Source: DATKEJ01 sp963768715 (GTDB taxonomy: Bacteria > Bacteroidota > Rhodothermia > Rhodothermales > DATKEJ01). Taken from it: a stretch of DNA of 64,000 bases. The DNA lies in assembly GCA_963768715.1 (NCBI GenBank), contig CAVYJC010000005.1, positions 186,001-250,000 of the forward strand, written 5' to 3'. The position numbers were made by a program, and so were the translations under genes. Below, piece by piece: positions 43,569 to 52,206 of this stretch (positions are counted from its first letter, which is position 1; the number at the start of each line of letters is the position of its first letter). Under the pieces are notes generated by a model, which had not been told where the DNA came from, did not search any database, and saw only the letters and a program-made list of their open reading frames with translations.

Positions 43569-46500
43569 CACGCAGGCAGCCTCACAATAAACGTCGCACC
43601 CTTTCCTTCCTCCGACTCAACCTCAAGCGTCCCGCCATGCCCTTTCGTCACGATGTCATAACTCATTGATAATCCTAGACCTGTGCCTGAACCGGTAGGC
43701 TTCGTGGTGAAAAAGGGTTCGAAGATACGCGCGCGGACCTTCTCGGGTATGCCCGGACCGTTGTCAGCGACGCGAATTTCTACGGCGCCCCCGACCTTGG
43801 ACGTCGACACCGTCACTTTCGGCGCGCCGCTCGATCCATGCTCCTTTAACGCGTCGAAGGCGTTCCCGATCAGATTCATAAACACGCGGCCCATATCCTG
43901 AGGAACGATGTCCACCTGGCCAACGGCATCATCGAAGCTGCGTTGGATTTCGACTTTGAAGTCACCGTTACGCGCTTCGAATCCGTGGTGGGCGAGCGTG
44001 ACGTATTCGTCCAACAGATCGTTCAGGTTCGTGGGTTGGCGCTCCCCTTCTCCGACTTTTGAGTGCTCGAGCATGTTCTGAACGATCGCGTCGGCACGCT
44101 TTCCGTGCTGGGCAACCTTCTGCGTATTCGCCCGGAGGCTTTCGACGAGGCCCGTCAGCTCCTCGACAAAATCGGCCGGCAGATCGGTTCGCTTCGAGAG
44201 CTCTTCGGCAATATCCTCGGCGATCTCTGTCGTCACCTCGGAGAAGTTGTTCACGAAGTTGAGGGGATTCTTGATCTCGTGCGCAATGCCCGCTGTGAGC
44301 TGGCCGAGAGAAGCCATCTTCTCGGTCTGCACCAGACGATCCTGCGTGGATCGGAGGTCGGTCAGCGTCGATTGGAGGTCTTCGAGCAAACGCGTCTTGA
44401 TGAAAGCAGACTGGATGTGGTCGCGCAGACGTTCCAGTAGCTGCACGTCGCGTCGGTCGAAGGCATCCGGATTCGTGAGGTTGTCGAAAACGAGATAACC
44501 GGCGAGCTCACCTTCGACCACAACTTGTAGCACGAGAAACGAGGCGACCTGTCCGAACTCGGCCATTCTATCCGAACCTGACCTCTCCGCAACGTTTTTG
44601 GCGATGAAGATGTGGTCGGCCACCTCCTCCGAATTGTCGACGTAGCGAAGTCTAGCCTCTCGTTTCGTCAATCGGATGTCCTGCATCGCGTCGACGTCCC
44701 AACCGGAGCTTGCACGCACGCGGAAAACACCCTCTTCGGGCATGTAGACGAGCGCGGTCGCCTTTTCTACGCCCGGGATGACGCGCGCCTCTTCAAGAAT
44801 CTTGGTAAGCAGCCTCCGAAAACTCGTCTCCTGGTTGATGGCGTCGACAATGATGTGGCTTTGCTCCAGCTGCTCATTGCTCTCGCTGAGCTCCTTCGTC
44901 CGCTGGTTGACCTCGTCCTGCAGCAAACGGGCACGAGCGGCCACCTGCTCGACGCGCGCACGATAGCCTCCGTAGAGGAGTCCTCCTAGTACCAGAACGC
45001 CGAGCAATCGGAACCACCAGGTCGCCCAGAACGGGGGTTCGACGACGATTCGGAGCGACGTGCCTTCCTCGTTCCAGACGCCGTCGCTGTTCGCGGCCTT
45101 TACGCGGAACGTATACGTCCCGGGATCCAGGTTGGTGTAGGTCGCCGACCGATGTGTCCCGGCCTCGATCCAGTCGTCGTTAAAGCCCTCCAGCTTGTAG
45201 GCGAAGCGGTTGAGCTCCGGATTCTGATAGTGGATGGCAACGAAGTCGAGCGTCAGTTCCTTCTGATCGGGCTTGAGACGGATCTCCTTCGCCTCCGCAA
45301 TCGGCACATCGAGAAGGATCGCCCCGGTCTCCCTGATGCTTTTGTTCGACAGCTTGAGGTCGACGATCACCACCTGTGGCGGCGACGTATTCTCGGTGAT
45401 CTCGTTCGGATAAAACGAGTTTAGACCATTCGGACCGCCGAAGAACATTTCCCCGTCCGCAGCGCGGTAGGCTGCCTGTCCATTGAACTCGAGGCCTTGC
45501 AGTCCGATTTCGAGCCCGTAGTTCCGGAATGTCTCCGTTTCAGGATCGAAACGCGAGAGGCCGTTGTTGGTGCTCATCCAAATCCGCCCGCGCTCGTCTT
45601 CCAACATGCCGTAAATGACGTTGTTGGCCAGTCCGTCGGATTCCAGGTAGTGCTTGATTTCTCCCGTTGACGGATCGAGCCGATTCAGGCCTCCTCCTTC
45701 GGTCCCAATCCAGATTACCCCAGGGTCGACCCGCCGCTCGAGTAGGCCGCTGACCTGGTCATGACTGAGGGTCGTAGGATCGTTTTCATCATGCAGGTAG
45801 CGGGTCACCACGCCTGTCTCGGGAACCATCCGGTTCAAGCCGCCTCCCCGCGTACCGACCCAAAGGAATCCTGCACGATCTTCGAGTACGGAGTAGACGT
45901 TGTTTAAGGACAGTGTCTGAGGATCATCCGGGTGATGTTCGAAATGAAGAAGCTTGCCTGTCTCCGGATCACGACGGAACAAGCCTCGCGCACTCGTTCC
46001 GATCCAGAGGCCGCCTGCGCGGTCGACGTACAGGACCCCTACCGCTTCCCTGGTATCCGGATCAAAGCTGACGCGGTGGAACCGACTGGTCTTGCGGTCA
46101 ATTGTGAAGAGACCACCGCTTCCCATTCCCAGCCAAATAGTGCCCTGGTCATCCTCCGCAAGCTTGAAAAATGCGCCTTTCGGAAGACTGGTCGGATCGG
46201 AGGGGCGGTTACGAAAGTGGACGGCGGTGCGGGTGGAACGATTGATGCGCGTGAGTTGCCACTGGTCTGCTCCCGCTGTGACGACCCAGAGCAGACCCGT
46301 ATCGTCTTTCAGAACGTCCCACACAGCGGCGCTCGGGAGAAGGGATGGATTTTCGGGATCGGCCCGATACAGCGCCAGACCAACCGTAGACGGATTGAAA
46401 CGATCGACACCGTGGCTCTCCGTTCCAATCCACACGAGACCCGAGCGATCGGCGTAGACTGTGTTTATCGGGTCCCCCGAGAACCCATTTGGATTTTCGG

Positions 46501-47671
46501 CACCGCCCGAATAGGTGGTGAAATGTTTTGCTCGTACATCGAAACGGCCCAATCCCGTCTGGAGGTTGACCCATAGCACGTTTCGATCAGCAGGATCCTG
46601 CGCAATGGCCCCTGCTCCGCCCTTGAAACCGCTCGGCGGCGGGTAGGTCTCGGTGTCAGCGGATTCGACGTCCAGCTTCACGAGGCCCTTCTCCGTTCCG
46701 AGCCAGAGCGTGCCGGGTACCTCCGACCGCTCGAGGATGCCTCGAATGAAAGTACCGGTTTCTGTATTGACGTCCTTGTCTGTCAGGTATCGTTTGAAGC
46801 CGTCAAACGGACTCCTCGGATCGAGCCGGTTCAAACCATTCTGCGTTCCAATCCACAGGTAGCCTCCCGCATCCATATAAATTGTCCACAGGTTATCATC
46901 ACTAAGACTGGACGGGTCGTTCGGATTGTGCCTGAAGTGGGTGAAGTGTCCTTCGCGGGCCGCATCCATCAGGTCCAGTTCGTGCGCCAGAACGGCCCAG
47001 ATTCGTCCCTGCCGGTCCTCGAGCGTCTTTCCGACGACGTAGCCGCCCAGGCCGGTCGAGTCGGCTGGGTCGTAACGATATCGCTTGAACGTCTCCGTCA
47101 CCGGATCGAACACGCTAATACCGCCTGTCTGCCCGACCCAGATGTGGCCCGCGCTGTCTTCGGAGATCCCGTATGCCCAGCCCGGTCCGAGGCTCGTCGA
47201 GTCGAATGGGATGTTCCGAAATTGCTTTACATCATACCCGTCAAAGCGATTCACCCCATCGTACGTAGCGAACCACATGAAGCCGTTGTGATCCTGGAGG
47301 ATGTCGAAAACTGTCGACTGGGAAAGGCCGTGCTGAATGCTCAGGTTCTCGAAGCGGGTGGACAGGGTTCGCTCCGATAATGGAGTGGGCAGTTCCCCCT
47401 GTTGGAGCTGCTGGGCGTTCGCTGCCGCGAACGCGAATGCAAAAATCAAAATTGAAATCGCAAATATGCGTCCGAAGTCCGAAGTCCGAAGTCCGAAAAT
47501 GCGCGGAACGGGGGAGGTTCCAAGTCCCAGGTTCGAGTTTCCTGGTCTCGTGCAGCCGATAAGATTGCGCCAACCCGTGCGGTCCCCCTCTTGAGGGGGC
47601 AGGCTGGAGCCCGAACGGAGTTCGGGCGAAAGCCGGGGGAGGTTACTCGAAAGAGTGATTTTTGCATTCAA
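43568..47671 (-). CDS. K10 propeller sensor histidine kinase
   Basis: 1367 residues, uninterrupted, apparently from a TTG overlapping the stop of the K11 remnant (TTGA). The leader is about 68 residues, then 'RIFAISILIFAFAFAAANAQ' (predicted cleavage after ANA). About 14 blades follow ('GFMWFATYDGVNRFDG' to 'GEMFFGGPNGLNSFYP'), then Y_Y_Y ('PGTYTFRVKAANSDGVWNE'), transmembrane helix, coiled coil, GAF-like domain, H1131, N box 'NLIGNAFDAL', 'DNGPGIP' and 'GTGLGLSMSYD', ending 'RLPA'. It is one of the four clean full-length copies. No in-frame ATG lies close to the signal core, so the start is uncertain. Confidence 0.88.
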   Translation of the reverse strand: MNAKITLSSNLPRLSPELRSGSSLPPQEGDRTGWRNLIGCTRPGNSNLGLGTSPVPRIFGLRTSDFGRIFAISILIFAFAFAAANAQQLQQGELPTPLSERTLSTRFENLSIQHGLSQSTVFDILQDHNGFMWFATYDGVNRFDGYDVKQFRNIPFDSTSLGPGWAYGISEDSAGHIWVGQTGGISVFDPVTETFKRYRYDPADSTGLGGYVVGKTLEDRQGRIWAVLAHELDLMDAAREGHFTHFRHNPNDPSSLSDDNLWTIYMDAGGYLWIGTQNGLNRLDPRSPFDGFKRYLTDKDVNTETGTFIRGILERSEVPGTLWLGTEKGLVKLDVESADTETYPPPSGFKGGAGAIAQDPADRNVLWVNLQTGLGRFDVRAKHFTTYSGGAENPNGFSGDPINTVYADRSGLVWIGTESHGVDRFNPSTVGLALYRADPENPSLLPSAAVWDVLKDDTGLLWVVTAGADQWQLTRINRSTRTAVHFRNRPSDPTSLPKGAFFKLAEDDQGTIWLGMGSGGLFTIDRKTSRFHRVSFDPDTREAVGVLYVDRAGGLWIGTSARGLFRRDPETGKLLHFEHHPDDPQTLSLNNVYSVLEDRAGFLWVGTRGGGLNRMVPETGVVTRYLHDENDPTTLSHDQVSGLLERRVDPGVIWIGTEGGGLNRLDPSTGEIKHYLESDGLANNVIYGMLEDERGRIWMSTNNGLSRFDPETETFRNYGLEIGLQGLEFNGQAAYRAADGEMFFGGPNGLNSFYPNEITENTSPPQVVIVDLKLSNKSIRETGAILLDVPIAEAKEIRLKPDQKELTLDFVAIHYQNPELNRFAYKLEGFNDDWIEAGTHRSATYTNLDPGTYTFRVKAANSDGVWNEEGTSLRIVVEPPFWATWWFRLLGVLVLGGLLYGGYRARVEQVAARARLLQDEVNQRTKELSESNEQLEQSHIIVDAINQETSFRRLLTKILEEARVIPGVEKATALVYMPEEGVFRVRASSGWDVDAMQDIRLTKREARLRYVDNSEEVADHIFIAKNVAERSGSDRMAEFGQVASFLVLQVVVEGELAGYLVFDNLTNPDAFDRRDVQLLERLRDHIQSAFIKTRLLEDLQSTLTDLRSTQDRLVQTEKMASLGQLTAGIAHEIKNPLNFVNNFSEVTTEIAEDIAEELSKRTDLPADFVEELTGLVESLRANTQKVAQHGKRADAIVQNMLEHSKVGEGERQPTNLNDLLDEYVTLAHHGFEARNGDFKVEIQRSFDDAVGQVDIVPQDMGRVFMNLIGNAFDALKEHGSSGAPKVTVSTSKVGGAVEIRVADNGPGIPEKVRARIFEPFFTTKPTGSGTGLGLSMSYDIVTKGHGGTLEVESEEGKGATFIVRLPA

Positions 47672-47672
47672 A
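47436..47672. repeat. Junction repeat block K11/K10
   Basis: The left arm (47,436-47,475) encodes the K10 signal core; the right arm is short (47,656-47,672). The block contains a tandem GTCCGAAGTCCGAAGTCCGAA motif (47,471-47,497) and the GTCCCCCTCTTGAGGGGG-type family also seen in the K6/K5 block (47,580-47,645). Confidence 0.7.
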
Positions 47673-48312
47673 CTGGCAGCCTCACGATAAAAGTGGCACC
47701 ATGCCCTTCTTCGGAGACGACATCCAGCGTCCCACCATGCCCCTTCGTCACTATATCGTAACTCATTGATAATCCTAGACCTGTACCGGATCCCGTAGGC
47801 TTTGTGATGAAAAAGGGCTCGAAGATACGTGCGCGGATCTTCTCCGGGATGCCGGGACCGTTGTCGGTTACACGAATTTCGATGGCATCATCCGCTTTGG
47901 ATGTCGAGACGGTCACCTTCGGTGAATCGTTCGGGGCACCCGACTTCGCTGAAGCGGCTACGTCGGACAGGCCGTGCTCCTTTAGGGCATCGAACGCGTT
48001 ACCGATCAGGTTCATGAATACGCGGCCGAGATCCTGTGGCACAACGTCGACCATACCCACGGACTCGTCGAAATGCCGCTCTATCACAACCTCCACTTCT
48101 CCCTCGCCCGCCTTCATCGAGTGATGCGCCAGCGATACGTATTCGTCCAGCAGTTCATTCAGGTCGGTCGGACTCTGCTGCCACACCTCACCTTCAACCG
48201 TACCATAGAAATAGGTCAACGTCAAAATTAAGAACGCAAAATGGCGTCCAAGGTCCGAGAGCCTGCCCCGAAGCTTTCGAGGTGATGATGATTGTGAGTA
48301 ATAGGTCTTCAC
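47668..48312 (-). CDS. K11 remnant: orphan HATPase_c fragment of a propeller kinase
   Basis: 214 residues from a GTG immediately after vapC. The N-terminus is repeat arm sequence ('GRHFAFLILTLTYF'). Without any propeller, Y_Y_Y, GAF or H-box, it jumps to the linker just before the ATPase ('SPTDLNELLDEYVSLAHH'). The ATP-binding domain is complete: N box 'NLIGNAFDAL', 'DNGPGIP', 'FEPFFITKP', 'GTGLGLSMSYD'. It has an 11-residue insertion ('LSDVAASAKSG') before the 'KVTVST' strand. This looks like a kinase that lost about 1,100 codons by deletion from its leader arm into its ATPase linker. It cannot autophosphorylate alone; it could bind ATP or interfere with kinase dimers, or be dead. Confidence 0.82.
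   Translation of the reverse strand: MKTYYSQSSSPRKLRGRLSDLGRHFAFLILTLTYFYGTVEGEVWQQSPTDLNELLDEYVSLAHHSMKAGEGEVEVVIERHFDESVGMVDVVPQDLGRVFMNLIGNAFDALKEHGLSDVAASAKSGAPNDSPKVTVSTSKADDAIEIRVTDNGPGIPEKIRARIFEPFFITKPTGSGTGLGLSMSYDIVTKGHGGTLDVVSEEGHGATFIVRLPV
48218..48246. repeat. A/T-rich repeat arm at the K11 deletion junction
   Basis: A single left-type arm (TCAAAATTAAGAACGCAAAA) sits exactly at the boundary between the leader and the ATPase fragment of K11. This is the position the arm normally holds upstream of a propeller. Confidence 0.7.
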
Positions 48313-48313
48313 G

Positions 48314-48709
48314 CTACAGCAGTGTGAGTTGGCAATGTTCGGCGATGTGATGGAAATCGTTGTCCGCCGTCAGGAGCAGGCAGTCGTGCCTGATAGATGC
48401 TATCGCGATCTGACAGTCAATGGTCGAGGCCGCTACTCCCTTGGACGCGCATTGCCGGTGCAGCTTCGCTGCCTCGACGTAGCCGGCCCGGTCAAGTTCA
48501 ATTATGTCGAAAGGTCCGAAAAAGTTAGCGACCCGGTCAAACTGGTGATCTGGCCTGAAGGCTTGCAGGATTTCCTGAAGGATGGAGCCGGTCAATGTGA
48601 CGTCCTCGGTTTGCTCTAGCAGTCGCTGTAAGATCTGCACCTTTGGATGGATTGCCGGCCCATCTTTCCGATATAGCAGCGACCAGACTGATGTGTCGAC
48701 GAGAACCAT
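48314..48709 (-). CDS. vapC: VapC-type PIN-domain toxin ribonuclease
   Basis: 131 residues from the ATG at 48,709. The PIN-domain acidic residues are all present: D5 ('VLVDTSVW'), E46 ('LQEIL'), D98 ('STIDCQIA') and D116 ('TADNDF'). These coordinate Mg/Mn for endoribonuclease activity, typically on initiator tRNA or rRNA in VapC toxins. The start overlaps the vapB stop by one base (TGATG), the usual coupled arrangement. It lies inside the kinase array on the same strand, directly upstream of the truncated K11, and probably arrived with or after the event that truncated K11 (inference). Confidence 0.92.
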   Translation of the reverse strand: MVLVDTSVWSLLYRKDGPAIHPKVQILQRLLEQTEDVTLTGSILQEILQAFRPDHQFDRVANFFGPFDIIELDRAGYVEAAKLHRQCASKGVAASTIDCQIAIASIRHDCLLLTADNDFHHIAEHCQLTLL

Positions 48710-48912
48710 CAACCTCGTGTCCGTCGCTCAGCTTTGTAGTCGTAGTCGGGATCCCACTGAACCTCGCCAACCAGGTCGAGCACGCGCTTGCGCTTGCGGC
48801 GCGCTACATACTCTGCGAGCGCTTCGTTCACCGCCGCCTTCTTGGAATCGTGCCTGCCGAGGCGCTTCGCCTCAGCGATCAGCTTGTCATCAAGATCCAG
48901 GTTTGTAGGCAT
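48709..48912 (-). CDS. vapB: VapB-type antitoxin
   Basis: 67 residues from the second of two adjacent ATGs (48,912); GGAG lies six bases upstream, whereas the first ATG (48,915) would leave only three. The sequence 'TNLDLDDKLIAEAKRLG', 'KKAAVNEALAEYVARRKRK' and C-terminal 'GEVQWDPDYDYKAERR' is typical of the short ribbon-helix-helix VapB family with a toxin-wrapping tail. It is expected to neutralise VapC and repress its own promoter, which should lie in 48,916-49,020. Confidence 0.9.
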   Translation of the reverse strand: MPTNLDLDDKLIAEAKRLGRHDSKKAAVNEALAEYVARRKRKRVLDLVGEVQWDPDYDYKAERRTRG

Positions 48913-49018
48913 CATAAACTCCAGAGTTCACACATCGTTTCACACAATTCGTTACACAGAACCAGACCGATTGTGTTCCTACTCTAATGGAACGATGAAC
49001 GGCATCCCAAGTAGGTGC

Positions 49019-49100
49019 CGAACACCTGTCATTCCCGCGAAGGCGGGAATCCAGGAAACGTTTGCACAATGGATCCCCGCCTGCGCGGGGATGACGACCT
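49019..49100. repeat. Paired palindromic repeat units between K12 stop and vapB
   Basis: CATTCCCGCGAAGGCGGGAAT (about 49,030) and ATCCCCGCCTGCGCGGGGAT (about 49,073) form two hairpins in the 190-bp gap upstream of vapBC. Unlike the kinase junctions, this block lacks A/T arms and is non-coding. It may act as a transcript-end or processing hairpin for K12. Confidence 0.75.
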
Positions 49101-49104
49101 GCGT

Positions 49105-52100
49105 TCATACCGGCAACCTCACAACAAACGTCGCCCCTTGTCCCTCTTCCGACTCGACCTCAAGCGCCCCCCCGTGCCCTTTCGTGACGATATCGTAACT
49201 CATTGATAATCCTAGACCTGTGCCCGATCCCGTGGGCTTCGTCGTAAAGAAAGGCTCGAAGACGCGCTGGACGACGGCGGACGGCATGCCCGGACCGTTA
49301 TCCGACACACGGATCTCGATCCCGCGCTTGCGGCGTTCGGTACTGATGGTCAACTGCGGATGGTACTCGGCGCCGTTCTTCGCGGCGTACTCCACCATCG
49401 CGTCGACAGCGTTGTTGATAAGGTTCATGAAGACCTTGCCGATGTCTTGCGGCACGACTTCGACCTCGCCGACTGCGTCGTGGTAATCCCGAACGATCTC
49501 CACGTCGAGATTTTCGTTCTTTGCCTTCAGTCCGGCGTAGGCCAGGTTCACGTATTCGTCGAGGAGATGATTGAGGTCGACTTCCTGCCGCTCGCCCTCA
49601 CCCACCTGCGAGTGGAGCAGCATGTTCTGGACGATGGCGTCGGCGCGTTTGCCGTGCTCGGCGACCTTCTTCGAATTGAGCTGCAGGCCTTCGAGCATGC
49701 TCCTCAACTCGTCCACGAAATCGGCGGGCAGGCTGTCCTTCCTCGACTCCAACTCGCCCATGATCTCCTGCGTGATCTCCGCGGACACGTCAGAGAAGTT
49801 GTTCACGAAGTTGAGCGGATTCTTGATCTCGTGCGCAATGCCGGCAGTCAACTGCCCCAGCGAGGCCAGTTTCTCGGATTGAACCAGGCGATCTTGAGTC
49901 GAGCGCAATTCATCGATCGCTTTCTGAAGATCGGTACGCTGCTGCTGCAGGTCTTCTAGAAGACGCGTCTTGATGAAGGCGGACGTGATGTGCTCCTTCA
50001 GGCGCATGAGCAGTTCGACGTCGCGACTGTCGAAGGCGTCTTCGTTGGTCATGTTGTCAAAGACGAAATAGCCCACCGTGTCGTCCTCGACACGGATTCG
50101 AAGAACCAGGAAGGAAGCCACGTTTCCGAATTCTGCGAGCTCTTCCGACTTCGCCTGGTGGCGGGCATCCTTGGTGATAAAGACGTCGGGCGCCACCTCT
50201 TCGGCACGTATCGTGTAGCGCTCCTCGGCTTCGTCTTCCGTCAGCGTGATGTCGACGAGTCCCCAAACGTCCCAGCCTGCACTCGCCCGGAAACGGAAAA
50301 GGTCCTCCTCGGGCATATAGACGAGGGCCGTCGCTTTCTCGACACCCGGAATGACACGCGCTTCTTCGAGGATCTTCGTAAGCAGCGATCGGAAGCTCGT
50401 CTCTTGATTGATCGCCTCGACGATGTGATGGCTCTGCTCGAGCTGCTCGTTGCTCTCTTCGAGACGCTCCTTACTCTGACGTAGACTCGTCGTTGCCTTG
50501 TCGACCTCCTGTTCCAACATCCGGTTGCGTGACTCGATCTGGCGAACACGGAAAGCGTAACCGCTGTAAAGGAGTCCACCGAATGCGAAGAGTGCCAGCG
50601 TCCGGAACCACCAGGTCGCCCAAAACGGCGGATCGATGACGACGCGGATAGATCTCCCTTCCTCGTTCCAGATTCCGTCGGCATTGGCGGCTTTCACGCG
50701 GAAGGTGTACTCGCCGGGCGGGACGTTGGTATACGATGCGGTCCGGGCCGTCCCCGCCTGAATCCAATCGTCGTCGTAACCCACCAGCTGGTACGCGAAG
50801 GTGTTCTTCTCCGGATTCATGTAGTGGAGCGCCACGAAGTCGAAAGAGAGATCCTTCTGATCGTAGTCAAGATGGATCTCTATTGGCATCGGTGATAGGC
50901 ATGGCAAGCGGCGAATCCTTCCCGGCGTAACACGATGATTGGAGATCTTGAAATCCGTCAGTGCTACAATCGGCGCTTCATTGTTTTCGACGAGTTCATT
51001 CGGGAAGAACGCGTTGAGGCCGTTGATACCGCCGAAGAACATTTCACCCCATGGCCCCTTGTACGCGGCACCAATGTTGAATTCCAATGCCTGCAGCCCG
51101 ATCTCCAAGCCGTAATTCCGGAACTCGCCGGACTCTGGGGTAAAGCGGGAGATGCCTTTGTTCGTGCTCATCCAGAGGCGGCCCTGGCCGTCTTCGAGAA
51201 TCGCGTAGATCGTATTGTTTGGGAGCCCGTCCTCCGTCGTGTAAAGGCGAAACGTCCCCGACGCGATGTCCATGCGGTTCAATCCGCCCGAAGTACCGAC
51301 CCACAGAACGGCCTTTTCCGAAGCGCGCTGCAGAACGGATGACGCAAATTCCGAACTGATCGTTGTGGGATCCTTCGGATTGTGAACGTAGCGGGTGAAC
51401 GTTCCAGACGCTAAGTCGAGCCGGTTAAGACCGTAGGAGGTTGCGATCCAGGGCGTCCCGTCGAGACCAAAGTAGACCTGATTGCAGTAGCCGCCGGTAT
51501 AGGCCGTCGGGTCGTCACGGTCGGCCACGTAGTGCGTAACCACGCGCTGACGGGTGGGATCAAAGACGTCGAGGCCGTTTTGTCCCGGTCCACGTCCTCC
51601 AAATCCGATCCAGAGGTTGCCGTCGGAGTCGATTGTAAGCTCGTTGACGTCGTTGCTCAAAATCGACGTCGGATCGTTCGGATCGTGCATGTAGCGCGTC
51701 CAGCGACCGGTACGGCGATCATATCGACCGAGTCCGCCGGACGTGGACGGGCCGAACGATCGCCCCCCCGCCCAAATGTACCCGGCATTGTCTTCCACGA
51801 CAGAGTGCGGAGACGTCCACGGCTGACCGGACGTACTCTCGCTGACGGGGACGTGGCGAACAAACTCGCCGGTCTCGCGATTCAGTTCGTTGAGCGCGTT
51901 CGTAGCCGTTCCCTCATCAAAGGTACCGACCCAAAGCGTCCCATCTCGACTTTGAAAGACCTCCCAGACCATCGCGCCGGCCAGACTCTTCTTGTCACCG
52001 GGCTTGTATCTGTAATGGGAGAATCCCACAGAAGCCGGATTGAAGCGATCGACGCCGGAACTAAAAGACGCCACCCACATCACACCGGAGCGATCTGCGA

Positions 52101-52206
52101 CGACCTGCCCCAGCGTATTGGATCCAACGGAATTGGGCTCGCTCGAATCCGACCCGTATCGGACGAAGGTTTCGTTTCGGGCACTGAACCTGACGAGTCC
52201 GTCAAA
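49105..52206 (-). CDS. K12 histidine kinase, most of propeller plus kinase core (N-terminus frameshifted)
   Basis: 1034 codons in frame from 'KFDGLVRFSARNETFVRYG', about ten blades, Y_Y_Y ('PGEYTFRVKAANADGIWNE'), transmembrane helix ('LALFAFGGLLYSGYAFRV'), GAF-like domain ('YMPEEDLFRFRASAGWDV') and an extra helical stretch before the H-box ('LQQQRTDLQKAIDELRST'). H-box, N box 'NLINNAVDAM', 'DNGPGMP' and 'GTGLGLSMSYD' follow. The N box 'NNAVDAM' differs from the 'NAFDAL' of the others. A missing base at about 52,205 disconnects it from the upstream blades. It ends at 49,105, 190 bases before vapB. Confidence 0.84.
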   Translation of the reverse strand, partial: FDGLVRFSARNETFVRYGSDSSEPNSVGSNTLGQVVADRSGVMWVASFSSGVDRFNPASVGFSHYRYKPGDKKSLAGAMVWEVFQSRDGTLWVGTFDEGTATNALNELNRETGEFVRHVPVSESTSGQPWTSPHSVVEDNAGYIWAGGRSFGPSTSGGLGRYDRRTGRWTRYMHDPNDPTSILSNDVNELTIDSDGNLWIGFGGRGPGQNGLDVFDPTRQRVVTHYVADRDDPTAYTGGYCNQVYFGLDGTPWIATSYGLNRLDLASGTFTRYVHNPKDPTTISSEFASSVLQRASEKAVLWVGTSGGLNRMDIASGTFRLYTTEDGLPNNTIYAILEDGQGRLWMSTNKGISRFTPESGEFRNYGLEIGLQALEFNIGAAYKGPWGEMFFGGINGLNAFFPNELVENNEAPIVALTDFKISNHRVTPGRIRRLPCLSPMPIEIHLDYDQKDLSFDFVALHYMNPEKNTFAYQLVGYDDDWIQAGTARTASYTNVPPGEYTFRVKAANADGIWNEEGRSIRVVIDPPFWATWWFRTLALFAFGGLLYSGYAFRVRQIESRNRMLEQEVDKATTSLRQSKERLEESNEQLEQSHHIVEAINQETSFRSLLTKILEEARVIPGVEKATALVYMPEEDLFRFRASAGWDVWGLVDITLTEDEAEERYTIRAEEVAPDVFITKDARHQAKSEELAEFGNVASFLVLRIRVEDDTVGYFVFDNMTNEDAFDSRDVELLMRLKEHITSAFIKTRLLEDLQQQRTDLQKAIDELRSTQDRLVQSEKLASLGQLTAGIAHEIKNPLNFVNNFSDVSAEITQEIMGELESRKDSLPADFVDELRSMLEGLQLNSKKVAEHGKRADAIVQNMLLHSQVGEGERQEVDLNHLLDEYVNLAYAGLKAKNENLDVEIVRDYHDAVGEVEVVPQDIGKVFMNLINNAVDAMVEYAAKNGAEYHPQLTISTERRKRGIEIRVSDNGPGMPSAVVQRVFEPFFTTKPTGSGTGLGLSMSYDIVTKGHGGALEVESEEGQGATFVVRLPV

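Noticed and set aside
47668..48312. K11 fragment as an independent small ATPase of known type
   Set aside because: Its sequence is colinear with the kinase C-terminus, including the linker before the N box, and its N-terminus is repeat arm sequence. A truncated paralogue explains it fully.
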